A stretch of DNA of 32,823 bases from contig MUNB01000114.1 in assembly GCA_002154345.1 (NCBI GenBank), positions 1 through 32,823 on the forward strand, read 5' to 3'. Below, one piece after another: positions 1 through 7,761 of this stretch. A program made the position numbers and the translations under genes. The notes beneath the pieces were generated by a model. The model was not told the DNA's origin. It was given only the letters and a program-made list of their open reading frames with translations, and searched no databases. This DNA comes from Streptomyces griseus (GTDB lineage: Bacteria; Actinomycetota; Actinomycetes; Streptomycetales; Streptomycetaceae). Position 1 is the stretch's first letter; the number at the start of each line of letters is the position of its first letter.

Positions 1-272
1 GGGTCGAGCCCGGCGTCGGCGACCGCCTCCCGGGCGGCCAGGACGGCGAACTTGACGTACCGGCCCATCCGGAACGCGGTCCGGCCGCCGACCGCGTCGT
101 CGAGGTCGATGCCGGAGACCGTGCAGGCGAAGTCGACGGCGCAGCCGTGCAGTTCGGGGACGGTGCGGGCGGGTGACTCCCCGGCGCAGACTCCGTCCCA
201 GGTGGCGTCGGTGGTGTGGCCGACCGGGGTGATCATGCCGAGCCCCGTGACGGCGATGGCGGGTCGCTTCAT
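1..272 (-). CDS. FabF-like beta-ketoacyl-ACP synthase, N-terminal part (cut by window edge)
   Basis: Only the first 90 or so codons are inside the window; the gene continues beyond base 1. The protein opens with AIAVTGLGMITPVG, the usual start of the KAS I/II thiolase fold, and continues with GIDLDDAVGGR and an AREAVADAGLD helix. By hand alignment about 53 of 85 residues match the complete ketosynthase at 2747-4003, so the two are close paralogues. The ATG overlaps the ACP stop in an ATGA, indicating translational coupling to the carrier protein. The family condenses an acyl-enzyme thioester with malonyl-ACP. The catalytic Cys and both His lie outside the window, so I cannot tell whether this copy is active or a chain-length-factor-like partner. 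Confidence is high for the family and low for the exact role. Confidence 0.9.
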   Translation of the reverse strand, partial: MKRPAIAVTGLGMITPVGHTTDATWDGVCAGESPARTVPELHGCAVDFACTVSGIDLDDAVGGRTAFRMGRYVKFAVLAAREAVADAGLD

Positions 273-544
273 CGGGTGTTGCTCACCGGCACCGTGGCAT
301 CGGCCGCCGCGCTGCCGACGGCCGCGTCGATGTACGCGGAGATGTCGGCCAGCGTGGCGTCCTTGTACAGCTTCTCCGAGTCGGCGTCGACGCCCAGCGT
401 CTCCTTGATGATGACGGCGAACTCGGCGACCGCGAGCGAGTCCATCTCCAGGCTGTCCATCGTGGACTCCGGCAGGATCTCGGCGGCGGGCACCTTGAAG
501 GTCCCGGTGAGTACCTCGGTGATCTTGGGGTGGATGGTCTTCAT
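269..544 (-). CDS. Acyl carrier protein
   Basis: This 91-residue protein is the normal size for a discrete ACP. It carries the phosphopantetheine attachment motif as EMDSLAVAEF, with Ser36 as the expected 4'-phosphopantetheine site, followed by the helix III region and an ADISAYID C-terminal helix. The chosen ATG at 544 has an AGAGGA ribosome site just upstream; an open frame extends further 5' but lacks one. The stop overlaps the start of the following ketosynthase by four bases. A gap of about 115 bases separates it from the oxidase-like gene upstream. It should carry acyl or ketoacyl intermediates for the flanking ketosynthases. A dedicated ACP between two KS genes and an oxidase points to specialised lipid or type II polyketide assembly rather than housekeeping fatty acid synthesis, though this is inference. 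Confidence 0.93.
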   Translation of the reverse strand: MKTIHPKITEVLTGTFKVPAAEILPESTMDSLEMDSLAVAEFAVIIKETLGVDADSEKLYKDATLADISAYIDAAVGSAAADATVPVSNTR

Positions 545-659
545 GGCGATTCCTCTCATCGGTGTTTCATCGGCGTCTGGCCGGCTCGGGTTCTCCCGTA
601 CGGCGGGTAGGCGAACGCAGCGACCCACCGCTCCGAATAACTGGATGACGATCTTCCGG

Positions 660-2675
660 TTACGCCTTGGGGCGAACCGATTCGTCTACGCTCACCTGCG
701 GCTTCTCGAACCATCGGGAGAGCATCGAGGTGGTTCCCCAGTACGCCAGCAGGACCCCGCGGGCGCCGAGCGCCGCCACCTTCTCGCGCAGCGGACGCCT
801 CCTGCTGCCGCAGTTGGGCCGCTTGAATTCGGCCGCGCGGCCCCGGATGCCCGCCCTGCGGCCCCGGTGCCAGGGCCCCTCGGGGTCGTCGTAGACGTCC
901 GCGTACCCGGGTCCGGCGATCGGCCAGTCCGACATCAGGCGCTCGGGAAGGGCGAAGGACCCGACCAGGGCGGGGGTGTGCGCGGCCACGGCGGCGATCG
1001 CCCGCTCCACCGTGTCGGGCAGAAAGGTGACCTGATCGGCGGTCAGCCGTCCGGTGGCGAGCAGGTCGCCGCTGTTGCGGGCGATCCACTGGAGTGCGAA
1101 GAGCCTGCGCAGCTCGGTCAGCCGCTCGCGCGCCTCGCCCTCGGGCAGGGCGGCGACGGCTTCGGCGTACGCCTCGTCCGCCTGCCGGCAGGCGTAGGCC
1201 TCGACGCCGCGCAGCGCGGCCGGGGAGGCGGCGTTCCAGCGGCCGAGCGGGTCGCCGGGCGGGGCGGCGCTCATCCGTTCCCGGGCCCGGGCGAACCAGA
1301 GGTTCTCCAGGGCCGCGACGAGCCGGCCGAGGAAGGCGGGGTCGTCGAGCTCGCCGGGTCCGTCGTCGGCGTCCGCCTCCCCGGCGGTGGCGCTGAACAG
1401 CATCTCGGCGGCGGCCTTGGCGTGCACGGCGAGGTTGTCGCCCTCGGCGGTGATCGCTCCCTCGATGCCGGTGAACAGTTCGGTCATGCCGTTGTTCTCC
1501 AGGAGCCCCTGGGCGCCGCACCGTTCACGGCATTCGACGATGACGCCGCGCGCCTGCCAGGTGATCCACCCCTTGGCGACGGCCACCAGGCGCTCCGCCT
1601 CGTCCCGGTCGGCCTCCGGGGCCGACTCCCAGCGGTCCAGGGCCCTGCGGTGCAGCAGGCTCATCGCGTAGACGGTGGCCATCGCCCCGGCCAGCGGCCC
1701 GTGATGGGTGCGGTGCGCGTACACCGGAACCTGTTGCGCGGCGCGCGATCCGGAGATCATCCGGTGACCGGCGTAACGCACGGCGATGGCCAGGGTGACC
1801 CGGGCCGAGCCGACCGCGCAGGCACTCATGGAGAGCTTGCCGGGGGTGACCCGGCCGATGGAGGTGAGGAACCGCCTTCTGCGGTTGGGGATTTCGCTGT
1901 GGAAACGGCCGTCGTCACCGATCCGCCCCTGCGGTCCGGCGAGCAGCGCGTCGCGCGGGACGAAGCAGTGGTCGAAGGAGGTCAGACAGTGGTCGACCGG
2001 GGAGCCCATCCGGGCGGGCAGCCGCCGCACCCGGACGCCGGGCAGGGCGCGGTGGGCGTCGGTGAGCGGGGTGAGGAAGAGGAAGACCCCGCGGTCGGCG
2101 CCGTCGACGAGCAACCGGGCCGCCACCACACCGGACTTGGGGCCTCCGGCGGGGCTGGTGTTGGGCATGAACTTCTGCGCCCCGGCGTGCGGAGTATGCA
2201 GGACGAAGCCGTCGCGTCCCGGGTCGTACGTCGCGGTGGTCTCGACAGCCGCCGCGTCGTTGCCGTGCGCCACCTCCGTACAGAGGAAGGTGCCGACGCG
2301 CCGCAGGGCGAGGAAGTCCGACATGTCGCGCAGCGTGTCCGCGTCGTGGTCGAGGAGGCTGCCGAGGAAGAGGTTGTAGTGGATGCCCGCCACGGTGGTC
2401 AGTGCCGGGTCGGCGGGGCCGAGCCATTCGTGCAGGGCGGCCAGCGCGCGGGGGTCGGCGGCCAGTCGCGCGCCGCTGTCGAGCGCGTTGTTGAGGATGC
2501 GCATCCGGTGGTAGGAGAGGGCGAGTCGCTCGTCGGGGGTGCCGCCACCGGGGCGGCGAAACGGTTCTGTTGTGAGCAGCCGCCGCCAGAAGCCGTGTTC
2601 CTGGCGGAAGTTCGGTCCGAAGAGCACTGCGGTGAGCAGTTCGTTCGTGGACGGCGGGGCCGCGTCGTTCATCAT
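660..2675 (-). CDS. Acyl-CoA oxidase-like FAD enzyme
   Basis: The product has 671 residues, the size of peroxisomal-type acyl-CoA oxidases rather than 380-residue acyl-CoA dehydrogenases. Features in order: an alpha-helical N-domain (about 1-125); the flavin-binding signature FLCTEVAHGND near 130-140 followed by VETTATYD; the beta-domain; an RFLTSIGRVTPGK stretch near 268-280; and a C-terminal block CGAQGLLENNGM followed by TAEGDN. The Glu of EGDN, about residue 411, aligns with the catalytic base of acyl-CoA oxidases. Family chemistry is alpha,beta-desaturation of an acyl thioester with FADH2 reoxidised by O2, or by an electron carrier in related enzymes. Two adjacent ATG codons (2675 and 2672) are possible starts, with no clear ribosome site. 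Its place between KS and ACP genes suggests it desaturates a chain during or after assembly, possibly on the ACP. That substrate is inferred. Confidence 0.85.
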   Translation of the reverse strand: MMNDAAPPSTNELLTAVLFGPNFRQEHGFWRRLLTTEPFRRPGGGTPDERLALSYHRMRILNNALDSGARLAADPRALAALHEWLGPADPALTTVAGIHYNLFLGSLLDHDADTLRDMSDFLALRRVGTFLCTEVAHGNDAAAVETTATYDPGRDGFVLHTPHAGAQKFMPNTSPAGGPKSGVVAARLLVDGADRGVFLFLTPLTDAHRALPGVRVRRLPARMGSPVDHCLTSFDHCFVPRDALLAGPQGRIGDDGRFHSEIPNRRRRFLTSIGRVTPGKLSMSACAVGSARVTLAIAVRYAGHRMISGSRAAQQVPVYAHRTHHGPLAGAMATVYAMSLLHRRALDRWESAPEADRDEAERLVAVAKGWITWQARGVIVECRERCGAQGLLENNGMTELFTGIEGAITAEGDNLAVHAKAAAEMLFSATAGEADADDGPGELDDPAFLGRLVAALENLWFARARERMSAAPPGDPLGRWNAASPAALRGVEAYACRQADEAYAEAVAALPEGEARERLTELRRLFALQWIARNSGDLLATGRLTADQVTFLPDTVERAIAAVAAHTPALVGSFALPERLMSDWPIAGPGYADVYDDPEGPWHRGRRAGIRGRAAEFKRPNCGSRRRPLREKVAALGARGVLLAYWGTTSMLSRWFEKPQVSVDESVRPKA

Positions 2676-2746
2676 GACGGTCACAACACAGTAACGATCA
2701 AGGAACGGCGAGGACACCCCCCGCCGTCCCGAAATGCCCCCGTTTA

Positions 2747-4003
2747 TCAGGCGCGTTGGAAGGCGAGGGCGACGTTGTGGCCGCCGAAGCCGAAGGAGTG
2801 GCTCAGCGCCCGCTCGACCCGCTGGTGGCGGGGCTCCTTGGTCACGCAGTCGAGCGGGAAGGCGTCGGGGAGCGCGTCGAGGTTGGCGATCGGCGGAATG
2901 GCGGAACGTTCCAGCGTCAGGACGGTGGCCACCGCCTCGATCGCGCCCGCCGCCGCCAGGGTGTGCCCGACGACGCCCTTGGGCGCGGTCACCGGCGGAC
3001 GGTGCGGGAAGAGCCGGGAGATGAGGGTGGTCTCCATGGCGTCGTTGAGGGGCGTGGAGGTGCCGTGGGCGTTGATGTGGTCGACATCGCGCGGCGCCCA
3101 GCCCGCCTGGTCGAGCGCCGCCTCGACCGCCCGCTGGGCGCCCTGCCCGTCGGGGGCCGGGGCGGTGGGGTGGTGGGCGTCCGTGCTGGAACCGGCCCCG
3201 GTGAGCAGGGCGCGCGGGCGGCCGCCCCGGGCCCGGGCCCCGGCCTCGCGCTCCAGGACGAGCATGGCCGCGCCCTCGCCGATGACGAAGCCGTCCCGGT
3301 CGGCGGCGAACGGGCGGGACGCGGCCGCCGGGTCGCCGGTGCGGGTGGACAGCGCGCCCATCCGGGCGAAGGCGGTGACCACCAGCGGGGTCAGCACCGA
3401 TTCCGCGCCGCCCGCCACCACCACGTCGCAGCTGCCGCCGAGCAGCAGATCGCGGGCGACGGCGACGGCGGTGGCCCCGGAGGCGCAGGCGGTGGCGGGG
3501 GCGAGGCTCGGGCCGCCCGCCTTGAGCGCGATGGCGACCTCGCCCGCCGCCGCGTTGGGGATCATCATCGGGACCAGCAGCGGGGAGACCGCGTCGGGGC
3601 CCGAGGCCGCCAGCTTGGCCGCGTTGTCGACGAGCACGGAGACACCGCCGACGCCCACGCCGAGCACCACGCCGACCCGGCCGCCGTCCCACCGTGCCGG
3701 GTCGAGGCCGGCGTCGGCGACGGCCTGCCGGGCGGCCACCAGGGCCAGCTTCACGAACCGGGCCATCCGCCACACCGAGCGGCCGCCCACCGCCGCGTCC
3801 AGGTCGATGCCGTCCACCGGGCAGGCGAAGTCGACCGGCAGACCGGCCAGTTCCTCGCACCGCCGGGCGGTGGAGTGCCCGGAGCACAGCCCCTCCCAGA
3901 AGCTGTGCTCGTCCGCCCCTGCGGGTGTCACCAGGCCGACCCCCGTCACCGCGATGGCGGTGCCGGTAGCGGCCTCGGTGCCCTGATCAGCGGGGAGCGA
4001 CAT
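2747..4003 (-). CDS. FabF-like beta-ketoacyl-ACP synthase (KAS II type)
   Basis: This complete 418-residue ketosynthase has an intact catalytic triad: Cys173 in ATACASGAT, His313 in NAHGTSTPLND and His347 in VVGHTLAAAGA, followed by the glycine-rich SHSFGFGGHN C-terminus. It should perform decarboxylative Claisen condensation of malonyl-ACP with an acyl chain. The ATG at 4003 has a GGAAGGAA ribosome site inside the end of the upstream KSIII gene, which it overlaps by 17 bases, so the two are probably co-translated. It is a close paralogue of the truncated ketosynthase at 1-272. With KSIII, ACP and the oxidase it forms a priming-elongation-desaturation set. I see no ketoreductase or dehydratase in the window; these may lie beyond base 1 or come from housekeeping FAS. 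An active KAS is certain from the motifs; the product is unknown. Confidence 0.93.
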   Translation of the reverse strand: MSLPADQGTEAATGTAIAVTGVGLVTPAGADEHSFWEGLCSGHSTARRCEELAGLPVDFACPVDGIDLDAAVGGRSVWRMARFVKLALVAARQAVADAGLDPARWDGGRVGVVLGVGVGGVSVLVDNAAKLAASGPDAVSPLLVPMMIPNAAAGEVAIALKAGGPSLAPATACASGATAVAVARDLLLGGSCDVVVAGGAESVLTPLVVTAFARMGALSTRTGDPAAASRPFAADRDGFVIGEGAAMLVLEREAGARARGGRPRALLTGAGSSTDAHHPTAPAPDGQGAQRAVEAALDQAGWAPRDVDHINAHGTSTPLNDAMETTLISRLFPHRPPVTAPKGVVGHTLAAAGAIEAVATVLTLERSAIPPIANLDALPDAFPLDCVTKEPRHQRVERALSHSFGFGGHNVALAFQRA

Positions 4004-5102
4004 GCTGTGTTCCTTCCGTAGTTTCCGTGGAAATGGTCTGCGGGGTCCCCGGCCAGCGAAGTGCCGCCGAACCCCAGGTCAGTCCGCCCCCGAAGGCGGT
4101 GAGCAGCACCCGGTCGCCGGCGCGGAGGAGGCCCCCGTCCGCCGCGTCGGCCAGGGCCAGCGGGATGGAGGCGGCACCGGTGTTGCCGACCCGCTCCAGA
4201 TGGGTGACGCAGCGCTGCGGCGCGATGCCGACCCGCTCGGCGACGGCGTGCAGGATCCGGGCGTTGGCCTGGTGCGGCACGAAGCGGTCGACCTCGGCCG
4301 GGTCCCAGCCGACCCGGTCCAGAAGCGTCCGGCAGGAGCCGGTCATCCGCTCGACGGCGTGCTGGTAGACGGTGCCGCCCTGCATCCGGAAGAACGCGTC
4401 GCCCGGGCCCGGCGGCTTTCCGCTCGCCCGTGCGCGGGCCCCGCCGCCCGGGACGGTGATCAGCTCGTAGCCCGTGCCGTCGCTGCCCAGGTCGAACGCG
4501 AGCAGCTCCCCGGGGTCGCCGGAACGCCCGGCCGCCACCAGGGCGGCGCCGGCCCCGTCACCGAAGACGACGCCCGCCGAGCGGTCGGCCGGGTCGAGCC
4601 AGGTCGAGTAGACGTCGGCGCCGACCAACAGGACCCGCCCGTAGAGGCCCGAGGTGACCAGCCCGTGGCAGACGGCCAGTCCGTAGACGAAGCCGCTGCA
4701 CACGGCGGCGAGGTCGAGGGCCGGTACGGTGCCGAGCCCGAGCCGGGCCGCGAGCGCGGGGGCGGTGCCCGGACAGAGGTGGTCGGGGGTGGCGGTGGCG
4801 AGGACCACCGCGTCCACCCCGCCCGCCGCCGGAGCACGCGCCAGCAGCCGGGCGGCCGCCTCGTAGGCGAGGTCCCCGGTGGCGACGCCCTCGCCGGCGC
4901 GGTGCCGGCTGCCGATGCCGGTACGGCGGCGGACCCAGGCGTCGTCCACGTCCCAGTCGGCGGGCAGCCGGTCGTTGCCGACCGGTTCCCCCGGCACCCA
5001 GCCCGCCACGCCCTCCAGCACCGCCGTGCGGGTCCCGGCCGCTAAGACGCCCGCCCGCGTCCCCGGCTCCGTACCGCTGTCGGCCGTCCGTCTCCTCGCC
5101 AC
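3987..5102 (-). CDS. FabH-like beta-ketoacyl-ACP synthase III
   Basis: The 371-residue protein has the KAS III triad: Cys135 in AAVCSGFVYG, His277 in VPHQAN and Asn307 in GNTGAAS, with the GDGAGAALV stretch between. KAS III enzymes prime synthesis by condensing an acyl-CoA starter with malonyl-ACP; related members act as acyltransferases. It is the first gene of the minus-strand locus. The start is a GTG at 5102 without a strong ribosome site. The first 25 or so residues are a non-conserved extension, and codon 20 within it is TTA (5043-5045), normally read in Streptomyces by the developmentally controlled bldA tRNA. This is the only TTA codon I noticed among the annotated genes. It overlaps the following KS gene by 17 bases. 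Starter specificity cannot be read from the sequence. Confidence 0.92.
   Translation of the reverse strand: MARRRTADSGTEPGTRAGVLAAGTRTAVLEGVAGWVPGEPVGNDRLPADWDVDDAWVRRRTGIGSRHRAGEGVATGDLAYEAAARLLARAPAAGGVDAVVLATATPDHLCPGTAPALAARLGLGTVPALDLAAVCSGFVYGLAVCHGLVTSGLYGRVLLVGADVYSTWLDPADRSAGVVFGDGAGAALVAAGRSGDPGELLAFDLGSDGTGYELITVPGGGARARASGKPPGPGDAFFRMQGGTVYQHAVERMTGSCRTLLDRVGWDPAEVDRFVPHQANARILHAVAERVGIAPQRCVTHLERVGNTGAASIPLALADAADGGLLRAGDRVLLTAFGGGLTWGSAALRWPGTPQTISTETTEGTQHVAPR
5043..5045 (-). other. TTA leucine codon (bldA-type control point) in the KSIII gene
   Basis: On the minus strand the codon reads TTA, coding Leu20 of the KSIII protein. It sits in the N-terminal extension ahead of the conserved fold. 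In Streptomyces TTA is read by the bldA leucyl-tRNA, which accumulates late, so translation of this first gene, and of the overlapping genes after it, may be tied to development. Confidence 0.75.
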
Positions 5103-5202
5103 CCGTTGCCCCGATCCCGTTGTCGTACTGCATCGGGTTGACGAACGGCGGAACGCCTCACGAGGGTGCGTTCGACTGCGCCGAACGGGTCATGACGAAG
5201 CG

Positions 5203-6135
5203 TCAGTTGTGCGCCAGGGCTTCCCGGAGCTCGTCCGGCCCGGGCGGGTTGGCCCCGGCCCGCGAGACGGTCACGGCGGCGGAGGCCACCGCGTGACGCA
5301 GGACGTCGGCCACGGCGTCCCGGTCCACGGCGCGCAGCCGCTCGCGCGCGTCCGGACCGAGAAGACCGTGTGCGGCCAGCGCGTGGAGCGTCCCGGACAT
5401 GAACGCGTCGCCCGCGCCCACGGTGTCGGCGACGGTGACGGGCAGCGCTTCGACGGCGGCCCGGCCGCCGTCGAACAGGGCGAACGCACCCGCCCCGCCC
5501 CGGGTGACGAGGACGAGCGCGGGGCCGGCGGCGAGCCACCGCTCGGCGACCCGCTCCACCTCCTCGCCCGGGTACAGCCACCGCAGATCCTCGTCGCTGG
5601 CCTTCACCACGTCGCTGAGCGCGACGCAACGCTCGACGCGGGCCACGGCCGGGGCCCGCTCGCCCATCAACTCGGGCCGCACATTGGGGTCGTAGCTGAC
5701 GGTGGCGCCGGCCCGCAGCGACTCCACGGCGGCCAGGACCGTCGCGGCCCCGGGCTCGACGACGGCCGCGATCGAGCCGGTGTGCACATGGAGCGGCGCT
5801 CGGTCGAGCGCCACCGGGCCCAGGGTCCAGTCGACGTCGAAGGTGTACGTGGCGTGCCCCTGGCCGTCCAGGGCGACGGCCGCCGACGGGGTGGGGCCGG
5901 TGGCGTCGTCGGTGCGGACCTCGACCCCGGCGGCGGTGAGATGGTCCCGGACGAGCCGCCCGTAGCCGTCCTGCCCCAACTGGGTGAGCAGGGTGGTGTC
6001 GTGGCCCAGGCGGGCCAGTCCGTACGCGACGTTCGCGGGGCTGCCGCCTGGGTGGACCCGGTCGGCCTCGCCCGGCAGCCGGACGATGTCGGCGACGCAT
6101 TCGCCGATGACCAGCGCATCAAGTCGGTCGAGCAT
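5203..6135 (-). CDS. PfkB-family carbohydrate kinase (fructokinase-like)
   Basis: The 310-residue protein is the usual size for ribokinase/PfkB sugar kinases. Signature 1 is GGSPANVAYGLARLG (residues 30-44) and signature 2 is DTVGAGDAF (237-245), with Asp243 as the catalytic base. The SYDPNVRPEL segment in the middle is typical of fructokinases and 2-keto-3-deoxygluconate kinases. It should phosphorylate a monosaccharide with ATP in the cytoplasm. I chose the ATG at 6135 because AGGAG lies ten bases upstream; an open frame continues to 6240 without a better site. It lies 100 bases upstream of KSIII on the same strand but shares no evident function with that locus. No sugar transporter is adjacent. 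Fructokinase is the best guess for substrate. Confidence 0.88.
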   Translation of the reverse strand: MLDRLDALVIGECVADIVRLPGEADRVHPGGSPANVAYGLARLGHDTTLLTQLGQDGYGRLVRDHLTAAGVEVRTDDATGPTPSAAVALDGQGHATYTFDVDWTLGPVALDRAPLHVHTGSIAAVVEPGAATVLAAVESLRAGATVSYDPNVRPELMGERAPAVARVERCVALSDVVKASDEDLRWLYPGEEVERVAERWLAAGPALVLVTRGGAGAFALFDGGRAAVEALPVTVADTVGAGDAFMSGTLHALAAHGLLGPDARERLRAVDRDAVADVLRHAVASAAVTVSRAGANPPGPDELREALAHN

Positions 6136-6187
6136 GGGGGTGGATCTCCTGGGGTGCCGTTGCGTGGGGTCGTGCGGGGTGGTGTCC

Positions 6188-6230
6188 GGAGCGATCGCGC
6201 TCCGAGGTTCGGGGGCGGTCGCTCCCCGAA
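6188..6230 (-). terminator. Two GC-rich hairpins between MFS and sugar kinase genes
   Basis: GGAGCG-ATCG-CGCTCC (6188-6203) and TTCGGGG paired with CCCCGAA (6208-6230) form adjacent stems. They lie about 150 bases past the MFS stop and just before the kinase start, so they could terminate MFS transcription or act in the kinase leader. There is no T-run. Confidence 0.35.
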
Positions 6231-6381
6231 GAACCGTCATGCCCGTGCGGCCGTAGCCATCGCTCCTGTCCGCACTCTGCCCGCGTTGTGCGGTTTCCGC
6301 AAAGATCGTTGCCCGCTCGACGGCGTGGACCGTGTGCCGTGCTCCCGCGCCGATCCGCTCGCCCGGCCGCCTCCGCGGTCC

Positions 6382-7761
6382 TCAGGGCGCGTCGTCCGCC
6401 AGGACGGCTCCGGCATCCGCCCGCGCGGCCGCGGCGGCCGGGAGCGGCGTGGCCTTCGCGGGCGCGGCGCGGCGGACCCAGAGCAGGGCTCCGGCCAGGA
6501 CGACGGCGGCGGCCAGCAGCCAGGGCAGCGGGCCCGTGGGCAGGGTGCCTGCGGCCAGGCCCGCGCCGGCGGCGACCAGTTGCAGGGAGAGCGACTGGAC
6601 GGAGAGGGCGGTGGCGCGGCCGGAGGCGTCGACCCGGCGGTGCAGCAGGTCGTTCTCGTTGGGGCCCGCGGCTCCGAGGCCCAGGTACACCAGCCCGTAG
6701 CCGGTGACGGCGACCGCGGTGGCGAACGGGCTCATCGCGTGCGCGGTGAGGCCGAGCAGGGCCAGCCCCAGGGTCACCAGCCCGAGGCTCGCGAGCACAG
6801 CGCGCTCACTGCTGCCGGTCAACCGGGCGACGAGCGGGGCGAGTTGGCTGCCGAGGGCGGAGCACAGGAATCCGGCGCAGGCCAGCCCGGCGAAGACCAG
6901 GGCCCCTGATTCGGCGGTGCCCATGAGGGCGGCGGCCCGGCCCGGGGTGAGCAGTTCCACGGCGGCGAGCGCGGCCCCGGCGGCGCTCGCGGTCAGCAGG
7001 ATCCGCCGGATCAGGGCGTCCCGGGCGCCGAGCCGGAGACCGGCCGCGATGGCCGCGGGCACGCCGCCCACGACCCGGCGCAGCGTGGTCCGGGGCCGGG
7101 GCGGTTCGGGCAGGGCGCCGAGCACGTAGAGCACGAAGACGACCTCGATCAGCGCGCCGAGCAGGGCGGGCACGGAGAGCGGGATGACCAGGCCACCGGT
7201 CGTGTCGGCCAGCCACCGCCCCGCACCGGGGGCGAGGCCGAGCAGCCAGGGCAGCCCGCCGCCGAGCAGGGTGCCGAGCGCGAGGGCGGCCGAGGTGGCG
7301 GAACTGCCGTGCGCCAGGCCCGTACGGATATCGGCGTCGGGGCCGGCGTGGGCGTGGACGGTGTCGACGTACCAGGCCTCGGCGGGCCCGCTGGACAGGG
7401 CGCGGGCGAGGCCCATCAGCCCCATGCCGAGAACGATGGCCCAGGCCGCCGCGCCGAGGCCGATGAGGGTGAAGGCGGTGAGGTTGAGCAGCCCGGCGAC
7501 GGCCAGGACGGGGCGTCGGCCGATGACGTCGGACAGTCCACCGGTGGGCAGTTCCATCGCGGCGGCCGTGAGGGAGTGGACGGCGTAGAAGGCGGCGACG
7601 GCGGCGAGGCCCATGCCCCGTTCGGTGAAGAGGAGGACTCCCGTCGCGATGGACATGCTGATCGGGAGCCAGAAGAGGAAGGAGACCGTGACGAACCGGC
7701 GGCGCGCGGTCGCGCCGTCCAGGCCGTGACGGGTGGCGGCGGAGGCGGGCCTCCCGGTCAT
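6382..7761 (-). CDS. MFS transporter (multidrug-efflux-like)
   Basis: This 459-residue integral membrane protein has about 12 hydrophobic segments. The N-terminal half carries the MFS loop 2-3 motif as GGLSDVIGRRPVLA, preceded by a first helix with FLFWLPISMSIATGVLLF. The C-terminal half repeats the pattern and ends in a short Ala-rich cytoplasmic tail. The ATG at 7761 overlaps the stop of the ArsR-type gene in an ATGA, so regulator and transporter are translationally coupled, an arrangement typical of drug or metabolite efflux pairs. The predicted role is proton-driven export at the cytoplasmic membrane; the substrate is unknown. The palindrome upstream of the regulator probably controls both genes. 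Confidence 0.88.
   Translation of the reverse strand: MTGRPASAATRHGLDGATARRRFVTVSFLFWLPISMSIATGVLLFTERGMGLAAVAAFYAVHSLTAAAMELPTGGLSDVIGRRPVLAVAGLLNLTAFTLIGLGAAAWAIVLGMGLMGLARALSSGPAEAWYVDTVHAHAGPDADIRTGLAHGSSATSAALALGTLLGGGLPWLLGLAPGAGRWLADTTGGLVIPLSVPALLGALIEVVFVLYVLGALPEPPRPRTTLRRVVGGVPAAIAAGLRLGARDALIRRILLTASAAGAALAAVELLTPGRAAALMGTAESGALVFAGLACAGFLCSALGSQLAPLVARLTGSSERAVLASLGLVTLGLALLGLTAHAMSPFATAVAVTGYGLVYLGLGAAGPNENDLLHRRVDASGRATALSVQSLSLQLVAAGAGLAAGTLPTGPLPWLLAAAVVLAGALLWVRRAAPAKATPLPAAAAARADAGAVLADDAP

Noticed and set aside
2676-3887. Apparent N-terminal extension of the oxidase-like gene to 3887
   Set aside because: The extension reads through the ketosynthase gene out of frame and has Arg/Gly-rich composition; oxidase homology begins only after 2675.
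216-3986. A 1256-codon open frame on the plus strand
   Set aside because: It lies opposite the ACP, oxidase-like and ketosynthase genes, has no recognisable domain and is Gly/Arg/Pro-rich, as expected for an antisense frame of high-GC coding DNA.
5170-5186. GTTCG-N7-CGAAC repeat after the sugar kinase
   Set aside because: A five-base-pair stem is too weak to call a terminator in this GC-rich DNA.
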